From Zygnema circumcarinatum (Eukaryota; Streptophyta; Zygnematophyceae; Zygnematales; Zygnemataceae): a stretch of 23,217 nt of DNA. Shown here one piece after another: positions 1 to 11,421 of this stretch (position 1 is its first letter; every line of letters starts with the position of its first letter). The DNA lies in NCBI GenBank assembly GCA_037447605.1, contig CM074822.1:961973-985189 (forward strand), in the 5' to 3' direction. Both the position numbers and the translations under genes were made by a program. The notes below the pieces were generated by a model. That model saw only the letters and a program-made list of their open reading frames with translations. It did no database searches and was not told the DNA's origin.

Positions 1-347
1 TCCCCCTCCCCCCTTCCATTTTCCCAAGGCCCTCCCCCTCACCTCCGCCTTCCGCGCCTCTTCCTCCCCCGCGCCTCCTCCGAATGTCCTCGTAGCGGGG
101 GGGCCGGGGGAAGGAACTCGCGGTCGACATTCCGGTCACCGTCTGTGACAGAGACTAACTGGAGTCGTACAAGTCCGTACATTTGTACGCTGACGGACGG
201 CGAAAGTTCAGAGGAAAGGACAGCCGCCCGCCACGGTGGTTTGGTCGGTGGCAGGACACAGGGCCGGCACTAACCGTTAAACTAATCTTGTCAGGACTAG
301 TCAGACGCTGTACGAATCCTTTGACTATTTTGGATTTTATTAAGGAT
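1..347. other. Intergenic edge, no gene seen
   Basis: The first 75 bases are a pyrimidine-rich simple-sequence tract (C and T runs), followed by a short G-rich stretch near 97-112. The remainder is mixed-composition DNA with several GTAC tetramers. Small open frames exist on both strands but show no family resemblance, no splice structure and no codon pattern, so I call none of them genes. Confidence 0.5.
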
Positions 348-471
348 AATGATAACCCCTCTCCCCATTTTGAAAATCCCGTTCCCCTGAATTTTTTTGA
401 GAGACAAAAATATGTTAGGGCCTGCCCGAATCCGCTCGGAGCGGAAGATCCGTCCGGCTCGCAAGTGCGAG
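348..471 (+). repeat. Left arm of foldback element
   Basis: It pairs with 879-1003 in inverted orientation. The most conserved part is about 405-471, from the ATGTTAGGG core to the inner tip, which is a near-palindrome (CTCGCAAGTGCGAG here; CTCGCACGTGCGAG in the other arm). Confidence 0.75.
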
Positions 472-878
472 GGTGTACGTCCTTCACACGTGCGCTACGT
501 ATCCTCCGTTGATTTTATCGCAGATCGCACCACGCAGCCGTTCGATCTGCAGTCGTGCTCGGTCCCAGCGAATGGCACGCGCCCACGTGTCCCAGTGTGA
601 CGATCGGACGGTAAGTTCAAATAAAAATGGACGACACGCGGCGGCGCCTTGACGCGTCCGTATGGATATTGTACTGTAGCCGAATCCGGTCTGTACAGAC
701 TTCGTACGGTCACAGCTCGAGGAAAGGCGAAATACTGTTTAACATTGAGGGCCTAAACCAATCACAATTTGCTACGTCATAAAAAGACATGTGGCAGATG
801 TTGATTGGCTGCAACTTTTCCGCAGGCTGGCCGGTCAGCTTATAGTTTTGCGGAGATCTCGGGCCGAGGACGCTCGCA

Positions 879-1003
879 CTCGCACGTGCGAGCCGGACGG
901 ATCTTCCGCTCCGAGCGGATTCGGGCAGGCCCTAACATATTTTTGTCGCTCAAAAGAAATTCAGGGGCAGGGGATATCCAAAATGGGGGGAGGAGTTATC
1001 ATT
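879..1003 (-). repeat. Right arm of foldback element
   Basis: It is the reverse complement of 348-471 with minor differences. The inner tip forms a perfect CTCGCACGTGCGAG palindrome. The outer end matches the left arm's AATGATAAC end. Confidence 0.75.
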
Positions 1004-1847
1004 CTCCATTATCAACGGGAGAAACTAATGTTACGTTAATAGGACAAGAAAAAGATCTTCAGATCTGGAATAGACACGTATCAGATCCAGTGTACGATTT
1101 CTTGGCTTTGTAAGATACAAATTTTTCGTGAAGTACAATTAATTTAGGACCTCGAATCGTCCAAGGCATGTGACGACAAATCTGAAAGGTACAAACTGTT
1201 TGGAGACAGGCAGGTAATTGTACGAACACCCATTCTATGTACAGTACTCGATTACCCGTAATTGCTTACTGTAACAGGTTGCAGTGCTACGGGAAGAGTG
1301 ACGTCACTCTCCTGTAAATTGTAGAAAAAGGCCGTACAATAGCCTATCTTACCGTACGGTACGGTAACATACGGATCGGATTTACCACTGATTTGGGGTT
1401 AGGCATGACAAAAAAATAAGTCCGTATGGGACTTTTGGATTTTTATATTTCAGAATTAGAACGTTCTAATATCTAAAAGTTTCAGAGTTTTATAACATTT
1501 TTAGAACGACCGTACGACCGTTGACATTGAACGAAAAGTACGGTCGACGAATTGGCGCAGCCAGTGTTGCCGTATGACCGTACACTCATACTTCTGTACG
1601 GCCAGTCAAAAAGTGTTTTATAAAACGGCCTGACTTTTAGAATCGTTGATTGGAAGTTTGCTACACCACTGCGTTATAATTTCCATGAGGTACGAGACAT
1701 AGACCAGTAAGGCTTTGCCACATAAGCACTTTTGCCACGTGGTTAGCAATAAGTGGTTAGAACATTATTCGGACATTCAATTCTATAAAAACGTAGAACG
1801 TATATTTCGTAGTTTTCCGCTCTTAGCTTCTACTTTTTGCGTTTAGG
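1004..1847. other. Intergenic, GTAC-rich, no gene seen
   Basis: AT-leaning DNA with many GTAC tetramers, including an ACCGTACGGTACGGT cluster near 1351-1365 and further CCGTAC/GTACGG sites at about 1509-1600. There is no open frame with family resemblance and no RNA gene that I can recognise. Confidence 0.5.
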
Positions 1848-2063
1848 TCCTTTGCGACCAGTTCCTCGTGGTTCCACATGCTGCTTTTGTTCATGTACAT
1901 ATGATGGCCTCGCCATCGTGAGTTCAATGCCATTTTCTCCCTTTTCAGAGAGAAAAAGGTAAGGAAGTGGCATTGATATCACGATGGCGATGATGCCATC
2001 AAATGTACATTGCCAAAATCAGCATGATGGGGAACCACGAGGAACTAATTGGTCGCAAAGGAG
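1848..2063. mobile_element. Short foldback / MITE-like hairpin element
   Basis: The left arm, about 1848-1934, reappears reverse-complemented at about 1968-2063. Shared blocks include CCTTTGCGACCA, TTCCTCGTGGTTCC, ATGTACAT, GATGGC and CCATCGTGA. The arms meet around a short loop containing TTTCAGAGAGAAAAAGG. A related but shorter copy of the left arm lies at about 11422-11502, so this is a dispersed family. A small frame beginning at 1984 lies partly in the right arm and looks incidental. Confidence 0.7.
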
Positions 2064-2521
2064 AGAAACATTTGTCTCGAAACTACTACTGTACTCTTGT
2101 ACTATGCGGAAAATTTACGTACTGTACTGTAGTTTGAAATGTACTTTCCCTAGTTCCATGTTCAAGATTCACAAGCCCTACAAGAAATTAAACTATGACG
2201 GGCACATAGAACCGCACGTAGAAAGCGTATTGACATGGACCCCTCGAACAGACAAAAGTTACAAAGTTTTTTAGACAACATCCCCCGTTAAAGTAAACAT
2301 GTATTCTCCCAGAGCTCGTAGTAAAGTAAATTCCTTCTATTTTACGCCTGATCCCCGTACTTAATCAAGAAATATACAGCGGAGGCTGCTGGGCATGCGA
2401 TACTATAGTCAATGCTGTACAACTCAAACGGACGAGAGCAACTCCTGCAGAACGAGTCAGAAATGAATAGCCCTACGCTGAAACTTTAGGGTTCCTCACT
2501 CACTTAACGTGCTGACATAAC
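2064..2521. other. Intergenic plus probable 3' UTR of the UBC32-like gene
   Basis: Non-coding DNA between the hairpin element and the stop codon of the minus-strand E2 gene. The part next to 2521 is presumably its 3' UTR. I saw no distinct polyadenylation signal that I would defend. Confidence 0.45.
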
Positions 2522-5016
<2,495 letters not shown>

Positions 5017-5629
5017 GTTTTCAATCGGATGGACAGAAAGAATATAAGCCTGCTCTTGAAGCGCTAAAAAGAAAGAAAATCTCAAAGCCTTCAGCCTTTT
5101 TCAGCGCTCTCCTCTCCCTCTCCTCTCGCCTGCTCTCTCTTGCTGCTCTCCAACCATAATCAGGAGTCTCCATCCGTTCAACAGTTTTAGTTTAACAGGA
5201 GTTATGATTTCCATGCGAAATCCGTTGCACAAATAAGTCAACGAAATGATCATTAACACGCCACGTAAGCACATTACGACTTCTGACAGTACAATCGAAG
5301 AATAGTTACCGTCCGATCATCGATTGAACATCTGAACCGTCCGTTGAAAAAACTAAGTTTTTCATGGCAAACCAAAAAACAAAATTTCCAGCAAAAAATG
5401 GAGCTGTAGAGGCATTTCTAGCCGTCCGATCATCCCTGAGAAGGCATCGCAGCCGTCGATCATGCCACGTCATGCACGCCCAGCCAATCAGAGACGGGGA
5501 TCGACGTGTCTGCCGTTTTTCCAGCGTTTTGGGAAAGCAGCCACCAGTAGGGATGCAGTTTTTCGAAGCGGTTTTTCGGTCTTTGGTTTTTCGTGGTGGG
5601 CTATGGCGACATAGGGCCGCATGGGGGCG
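5017..5629. promoter_or_regulatory. Upstream region of the UBC32-like gene
   Basis: This stretch holds the 5' UTR and probable promoter of the E2 gene. Near the gene, 5100-5150 is CT-rich on the plus strand. Further up are two copies of CCGTCCGATCAT (5309-5320 and 5422-5433) with related CCGTC fragments, a TGACGTGGC element on the gene's sense strand (5464-5472) and a CCAAT box at about 5483. No core TATA element is clear. The extent is my inference from gene spacing. Confidence 0.4.
5464..5472 (-). promoter_or_regulatory. TGACGTGGC, bZIP / UPRE-like site
   Basis: On the sense strand of the E2 gene the sequence reads TGACGTGGC, about 450 nt upstream of its ATG. TGACGTGG is the core of unfolded-protein-response elements bound by ER-stress bZIP factors. 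UBC32-class genes are known to be ER-stress induced in land plants, so the site is plausible, but a 9-mer can occur by chance. Confidence 0.35.
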
Positions 5630-6117
5630 AATGGTACGCGAGAGGGAGGGAGAGGGACAGGAGGGAGAGGGCGAGAGAGTGGGAGAGAGGGTATAAGGGG
5701 GTGACGGAGAGGAAGAGAGTGAGAGTGGGGGAGAGAGAGTTGAGAGAGAGTGTGGGAGAGAGGGAGAGAGGGAGAGAGGGAATGAGAGACGGAAAGAAAG
5801 AGAGAGTGGGAGGGAGAGGGAGAGGGAGAGAGAAAAGTGGGAGAGAGGAACGGAGAGAGGGACGGAGAGAGAGGGAGAGAGTGAACGAGAGAGAGACGGG
5901 GAGAAAGGGAGAGAGAGACGGAGGGGGAAAGAGCGTGAGAGAGAGACGAAGTAAGGGAGAGAGAGACGGAGTGAGAGGGAGAATGAGAGAGACGGAGAAA
6001 AAGGGAGAGAGAGAGTTATAGAGAGACGGAAAGAAAGGGAGAGAGTGGGAGAGAGACGGAAAGAAAGGGAGAAAAAGAGAGACGGAAAGGGAGGGAGGGA
6101 GAGAGCGAGAAAGATGG
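5630..6117. repeat. Long imperfect polypurine tract (GA/GGGA/GACGGA)
   Basis: Almost 490 bp in which the plus strand is nearly all A and G with scattered T and C. It is built from degenerate GAGAGGGA, GAGAGACGGA and GAAAGGGA motifs. It lies between the E2 upstream region and the 3' flank of the DJC76-like gene. Long open frames on both strands (SLSLSLPFSP-type or GERERE-type) come from the repeat and carry no family signal. Confidence 0.9.
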
Positions 6118-6818
6118 GGAGGTGGGGCATGTTTTGCTCTGATTGCTCATCCATAATATTACGTTGGGTGTGATGTCAACATCATCCAGAGATGATGCTG
6201 ATAGCGGCAAACACACACTCTACATAACCTCAAAATGATGTTCATTTCACATCCCCAAACAAATTGCACACTGATTCATGTCACCAATCAAATCACAAAA
6301 GTTCCATTACAAAGACCAATACAACCTTAGTTTGGTCACGAAAAAAGCCAAAAAGCCTCAAAACTCCCCACTAGAATCTACCTCCAAAAGTCATTTACCA
6401 AAACCATATAGTTAGACAACCCCATTGACCAATTGTAGACTTATTAGTGCACAGCCTCACGGATAGGTCCACACTTCATAGCTTCCTACTCTGTATACCC
6501 AAACCCTCCTGCTCGCCATTACGGAACGGCGAAAGGAACGGCGGCAGCTATGGATCCTACTGCTGGCAATTCACCTGAAAATTCTCACACACTCGCAGAG
6601 TCGACAAGTTCTTTTACAAACACTGTAGTGAAAACAAATTATATACAAAAAAATATATGTATATGGCATCCTCCAGCCGCTTCAGTCTTCTTCAGTCGAA
6701 CGTCTCCTCGTCCCAATTCCGATTTCCCAATCAATTCCAATGGAGCAGAGACCGTCCTCCAAAACTACGAACCCTAAAAAGCCCCAAATCAGCCACTGAC
6801 TGCTCCATTCTCTTACAT
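6118..6818. other. 3' flank of the DJC76-like gene, no other gene seen
   Basis: Mixed AT-rich non-coding DNA. The part next to 6818 is presumably the 3' UTR of the minus-strand gene; a TGTAA motif lies just downstream of its stop (sense strand, near 6805). TGTAA is the polyadenylation signal of many green algae, but here it is very close to the stop, so I do not call it the signal. A small frame at 6550-6777 has no support as a gene. Confidence 0.45.
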
Positions 6819-9800
6819 TCACTCGTCCTTAGTCTCCACGTCCCCATTTTCGTCCTTTGCGTCGAAATCCCCCGCAAGAAACGCCGATAGCATTACCGAC
6901 ATGTTTGAAATGATAGATCCAATCATGTACCACACAATTGCTGCAAAAAGGACCTGTCCCGTGCCGCCACTTGTCACCCAGGGAGGCAACGGTCCAGCAA
7001 TATCTGGAGCCGATTGGGCCACATTTTCACCCGCAGTCAACCCTACAATCATGGCTGCTCCTGCAGCTGCCATCACGGGAATGCTCGCAAAGAAGCTATC
7101 CAACAAAGAGACTCTCTCCTTCTTCAGATTTGTCTTCTCTGTCGTCATGTTTGCTGACTTTGCACGGAACCGGCGAGAGCTCTTTGGTTCTTCAGCGAAG
7201 TTCACTGAACAGCTGGTTTGTTCGGGACACTTCCAGTAATCCTCCTCCTCCCAGGTTGAAGATTTCCTGGCATGCGGCATACCTTCTCCTTTTCCTGACC
7301 TGCAAGAGAACAGCAACGCTCCTGATTGGTTAGCAGAAGCACCTGAGCAATGGGAGGTTTCCGAGTTGAAATAATCGATAGGGGAATTTGTTTTCAAAGG
7401 AGGTGCTTCAAATTTCATGATTGCTACTTACTTCGCAGAAATTGGCGTATTGAGTCGAATTCCAAACGTGTGAAACTTTTCTAAGTCTGCAACTTCCTAA
7501 TATGACACTATGGCTTGACCCCACGAGGACAAACTGTACTAAAAAAGCACTAAACAACCGTTTCCAGACGGTTTAACACACATATGAATGCCAAACAAGC
7601 ACAAAAAACGTGCAGACGAAGAGAGAAAGCGAGAGGGGAGAAACCCCTTCGTAAACTCCCTATAGTGTGCAGTGTGCACATGATGCTGGGGGAAAAGAAA
7701 AGGAAAGGTGAGAGGGGAGGGAGACTCTCTCTCTCACCGTTGCTGCGCCGCCTGATGCAGCGTGCGTAGCTCATCCGGAATGGCACTGTGTGCCCGCTTC
7801 GCCCTTGCGGCCGCCGCCTCCTCCGGCGAAGTGACCCAGTCGAGGGGGACAAGGGCTCCGCGGGAGCGCTGCGCCGCGTGCCTCAGCGGAGCAGTGCGGA
7901 GGGCGGCGGCTAAAGAAGGGGCCCACCATCGCCCGGACCTCGCGCGGATGCCTTCAGCAGCGGCTTCTTCGTTCTCACGGACAGATGGGAAGCCCTGAGA
8001 GAGGGAGGGAGGGAGGGAGGGAGTAGGGGAGGGAGGGAGGAGGGAGGGAGGGAGGAGGGAGGGAGGGAGGAGGGAGGGAGGGAGGAGGAGGGAGGGAGGG
8101 AGGGAGGGAGGGAGGGAGGGAGGGAGGAGGAGGGAGGGAGGGAGGGAGGGAGGGAGGGAGGGAGGGAGGGAGGAGGAGGAGGGAGGAGGGAGGGAGGAGG
8201 AGGGAGGGAGGGAGGGAGGGAGGGAGGGAGGGAGGAGGGAGGAGGAGGGAGGGAGGGGGAGAGATAGAGACGAGGGAGACAGCGGAAGGGAGAGGGCGAA
8301 AGAGTGAGGGGGAAGGAGGGAGAGGACGAGAGAGAAAGGAGAGGGACAGAGACCGCACAAATCAGACATGGCTCTGTAAGGGGAGATGAAAGGAAATGGG
8401 TCCAGATGTGCTTGCTATTGGGCAATGAAGAACACGAAGTAACAAGCAAGTTGGGAAAATATAAGCTCAAGCAGTGAGCCTGGCTTCGTCGAGGCTATGA
8501 CCTGTGTTATGTGGCTATGTCCTAGGACTAAATTTCGACCAATCGCATTCACAAATTCAGGCTCGATAAAGTCATCAAACTCCCCGAGGCAGATAAAGCA
8601 ACGAAAGCAAACGAGCGAAAAATAACTTTGTGCTCCCTTTAACATAAACCTGGCTTCTACCAGTTTTTTAATGGATTGAAAAAAGAAACGCCCCGTATGA
8701 CTGAACTTACAGATGAAACTGGGTAAACAAACCCAACAACTGACGCAGAACTTAGTGAATGGAAGGTACCTGAGAGGCCTGCTTCTGAGCTTCTCTCTTT
8801 GCTCGTCGTCCCAAAAACCTGTCTGCCTCTACAAACACACTGCTTTGTCCCTGCTGATGCCCCGCATTGATCCTTGGCATCTGCGAAAGAACATATTCCA
8901 ATGCAGGAAGCTTGGACCTTTCCACCCACCTGTGGCACAAAAAAAATCCCCCAATGGAGCAGAAATTTCACCACTAAGTCGCCATAGCGGATGGAACAGT
9001 TTCAATGAACTTTGCTCGGCAAGGTTATCAAAAAGGACGTTATTCTGCATGCAATGGTGCATGCCAGAATATCTTGGAAAATATCAAGCCGAAGATTTCA
9101 ACATGCATCATCAGATGAGAGACGATACAAATCCGTAACACAGAACATGCTAAAAACCCATCAATCTCGAGTAAAACAGGGATTTTATTTCCCACGAGTT
9201 CTGCACTGTGAGTGTAAAAGTGCCTGCTCTCTACTCATAAGGAGGAAGTAGAGCTGATCTAGATGAGCTGCTGACAACAAAAAGTTATGGTCGGAAATGC
9301 ATTCACCCTCGTAACAAAATCTTCACTCTCCACAAAGATAAGCCTATGAGGCACACGACAAAGCCCACAAACTCAAAGAGATGAGCCCCAGAAACGTACA
9401 ACGATGTGGAAAAAGGTACTTCCTGACTTCCCCCTTTTTCAAGTCCCAGAAGAATCAAGCAACACAATCACAATCATTTAAGGAAGCATAACTTAAGTTA
9501 CTGCAGCCCACCTAATGCAGTCAACAGGGCACGCATTGATGGCATCTTGCAAGGTGGCTTCATCGTCTGCCCACTGATGAATGGCCCGAGCCCTCCCATA
9601 TCGATTCTCTATGAAGAAAGTGTTCTCTGCCAAAACGGCGCATTGGAGGCAGCCAATGCACTGCGACTCATCCACAAAAACGGCCTGTTCTTCTTCCGGA
9701 TGGCCATGCCACGTGGACCACAGAGGTTTGCCAGAGAATGCGTCGTCCTCCAGCCACGTCACCCTAAGCTGCATACCATAGAGAATTGAAGGAAGGGAAG

Positions 9801-9956
9801 AGAAGTTAAAAAACAAAAGAGTTGATCTTCCACGTGCAATTTAGGAATGGAATTATTTATCCAGCAAGTAGAGAAAGAGCTCAAGTGAGCGTAGATATTA
9901 GGACGAGACCGAGGACGCAAAAGCATATGTAGTTAAGTGTGGGAGAGAGAGGTGGA

Positions 9957-10042
<86 letters not shown>

Positions 10043-10548
10043 GAGGGAGGGGGGAAGAAGTAAAATAAAATATGCACCTGGTCATAAATGATTCGAGAAT
10101 TCAAGTCGCTGAGAATGGAGTACGCTTCGTTGAGCAGCAGCGCCATGTCGTGGCCGGCCTCTCCCGCGATGTCGGGATGGCAGCGCTTCTGAAGCCATCG
10201 GTAGGCGTGCTTGATCTCGCGGGAGGAAACTCCCGCATCCACTCCCAGAAGGTCGTAGTAGTCGTAGCCATGGCTGGGCAGGCTCACCCTGCTTTGAGAA
10301 GATGCGCATACACATGCGCGCCGTTTCGTTGAGCGTGTGAGCGCAGATCGAAATGCACATCTGACATGTGAAGGAGCAAGCCTTCCTCGTGCAGGTGAAG
10401 ATGGTCTGGACCGAGCAGAGGAGTAGGGCGGGACCAGCAGCAGGCTGTTGGAAGGAGGAGCCCTAATGGTGCTGTGAGATTGAATATGATGATGATGGCT
10501 GGGGGGCAGACATGCATGGGAGCATGGAAGGGACGCGAGGGAATCCAT
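6819..10548 (-). CDS. DJC76: Plastid J-domain + ferredoxin-domain + membrane protein, DJC76-like (5 exons)
   Basis: Exons in transcript order are 10548-10078, 9768-9512, 8929-8770, 7994-7738 and 7299-6819. All introns are GT-AG; the total is 1626 nt, or 541 aa, with phase preserved throughout. Residues 1-90 are Ser/Arg/Pro-rich and resemble a chloroplast transit peptide. Residues 96-156 are a J domain with the HPD motif at 124-126, which stimulates Hsp70 ATPase. Residues 160-243 are a ferredoxin-like domain with CxxCxxC at Cys194, Cys197 and Cys200 plus Cys237 before Pro, expected to hold one 4Fe-4S cluster. Residues 244-430 are a less conserved linker containing VERSKLPALEY, VFVEADRF and EEEDYW blocks that I recall from the land-plant family. 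Residues 448-468 and 496-523 are two predicted membrane helices, followed by an acidic tail. This order (J, ferredoxin, linker, two helices) is that of Arabidopsis DJC76. Each exon alone looks like a separate small ORF; their phases join them. Introns 1 and 3 carry large polypyrimidine microsatellites. Confidence 0.88.
7997..8352. repeat. (GGGA)n / (GGA)n polypurine block in DJC76 intron 3
   Basis: About 270 bp of GGGA repeats interrupted by GGA units, grading into irregular GA-rich sequence up to 8352. It lies in the intron bounded by 8769 and 7995 and runs directly into the 3' splice site at 7996-7995, so in the transcript it forms a very long CCCT polypyrimidine tract before the acceptor. 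The SLPPSLPPS frames are artefacts. Confidence 0.95.
9940..10060. repeat. (GA)n microsatellite in DJC76 intron 1
   Basis: GA repeat, nearly pure from about 9960 to 10030 with G-rich interruptions at both ends. It lies in the intron 10077-9769, just downstream of the donor in transcript order. In the transcript it reads (CT)n. Confidence 0.95.
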
Positions 10549-10662
10549 GGAAGGTAGAGGATTGCAGCAAATGCAGGAGAGTCTGTTTGGAGTTTCAGAT
10601 TCAGTTTTCAGTTATCGGAGTCTGAACAAGAGGGGATGAGGAATTCCTCCCCTGCTCTTTGC

Positions 10663-10694
<32 letters not shown>

Positions 10695-11070
10695 AAAGCG
10701 ATCAATTATCGCAAATATTGACAGACGAGAGTATTTCTTTTTCTCAACAGATTCAACAATACTGTGTTTATATATACTCTTCAATCTGTTTCTGCCATGC
10801 AAATCTGCTTCCAATACTCCAAACTTGCATCCTACAAGAGCAAAAAAGCCTGCACTGGAGCAGCACTTTTTGGAGGGCAAAAAGGACAGATAGAAAGCAA
10901 AATATCAGCCACGCGGCAGCCCCTGATACGTCACGAGTCTTTAACACGGACGCGTTGCATGGGGCTGACACCTGACGTGGGAGTCGCTTTTGGTGCTTTG
11001 ATCCACGTGGCGACAATCGATTGGATGTAGTCCCTGAAGTTGCGGGCGCCTGCGGAAAAGTTGGTACCGG
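10549..11070. promoter_or_regulatory. Proximal upstream region of the DJC76-like gene
   Basis: This contains the 5' UTR and likely promoter. A short (GA)n run lies at 10671-10693. At 10927-11010 there are three ACGT-core sites: TACGTCA (10927-10933), TGACGTGG (10973-10980) and the palindromic G-box CCACGTGG (11003-11010). ACGT cores are bound by bZIP and bHLH factors in plants. The promoter boundaries are inferred. Confidence 0.45.
10671..10693. repeat. Short (GA)n run
   Basis: About 23 bp of perfect GA repeat, roughly 125-145 nt upstream of the DJC76-like start codon. On the sense strand it is a CT run, which in plants is a common feature of 5' leaders and core promoters. Confidence 0.85.
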
Positions 11071-11340
11071 TCCGCTCACACGAGAACGACGATTTTGCAA
11101 GCTGAACATGCGCCGTTCACACGTGCTAGGCACGCGAGAACGACAACTTTGCAAGCCGAACATGTGCCGCTCACACGCGCCAGGCACGTGACAAGGACGA
11201 TTTTGCAAGCCGACCATGCACCGTTCACACGCGCTAGGCACACGAGAACGACGATTTTGCAAGCCAAACATGCGCCGCTCACACGCGCTAGGCACGTGAG
11301 AACGACGATTTTGCAAGCCAAACATGCGCCGTTCACACGT
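11070..11340. repeat. Five-copy 54-bp tandem repeat
   Basis: The phase marker (G/C)AACGACGATTTTGC or its variant recurs at 11084, 11138, 11192, 11246 and 11300, exactly 54 bp apart. Each unit also carries a CAAGCC..ACATGCGCCG segment and a CACRYG-type element; two copies hold a perfect CACGTG (11185-11190 and 11293-11298). The period is divisible by three, so both strands stay open as 18-residue repeats, but these frames have no start context, splice support or family resemblance. The array lies about 520-790 nt upstream of the DJC76-like start codon. Confidence 0.93.
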
Positions 11341-11421
11341 AAAAAATGCCGTTTGCCAGAACGTTTCTCAAAGCGGGGTCGTTTGGGCGCGGTCCAAAAT
11401 GCATTTCTCAGCTTTTTAGCA

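Larger units (their letters stand above)
348..1003. mobile_element. Foldback / MITE-like element with ~124-bp inverted arms
   Basis: Positions 348-471 and 879-1003 are inverted copies of each other, with only scattered mismatches and small indels. Both contain the same core (ATGTTAGGGCCTGCCCGAAT on one strand) and the GC-rich segment around TCCGCTCGGAGCGGA. The spacer of about 407 bp has no credible coding sequence. Long arms around a non-coding centre fit a foldback or MITE-type non-autonomous DNA element. I could not identify a target-site duplication at the outer edges, and the arms may extend further with more divergence. The open frames over the arms mirror each other because of the inverted repeat and are not genes. 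Confidence 0.7.

Noticed and set aside
155-1113. Small open frames on both strands sharing the peptide RTCEPDGSSAPSGFGQALTYF
   Set aside because: The shared peptide is explained by the inverted arms of the foldback element, not by duplicated genes.
5306-6154. Long minus-strand open frame rich in SLSLSLP
   Set aside because: It is the translation of the degenerate polypurine tract. It has repeat composition throughout, no family signal, and the opposite strand is equally open.
7734-8470. Overlapping LPPSLPPS-rich frames on the minus strand
   Set aside because: They come from the GGGA/GGA array in intron 3. Only the part 7738-7994 is real coding sequence (exon 4 of the DJC76-like gene).
8415-8645. 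Minus-strand frame MLKGAQSYFSL... between DJC76 exons 3 and 4
   Set aside because: It lies in intron 3; including it breaks phase with the exons on either side and it has no resemblance to the family.
11070-11340. CRISPR array
   Set aside because: The 54-bp units are contiguous with no unique spacers, and the window is clearly eukaryotic.
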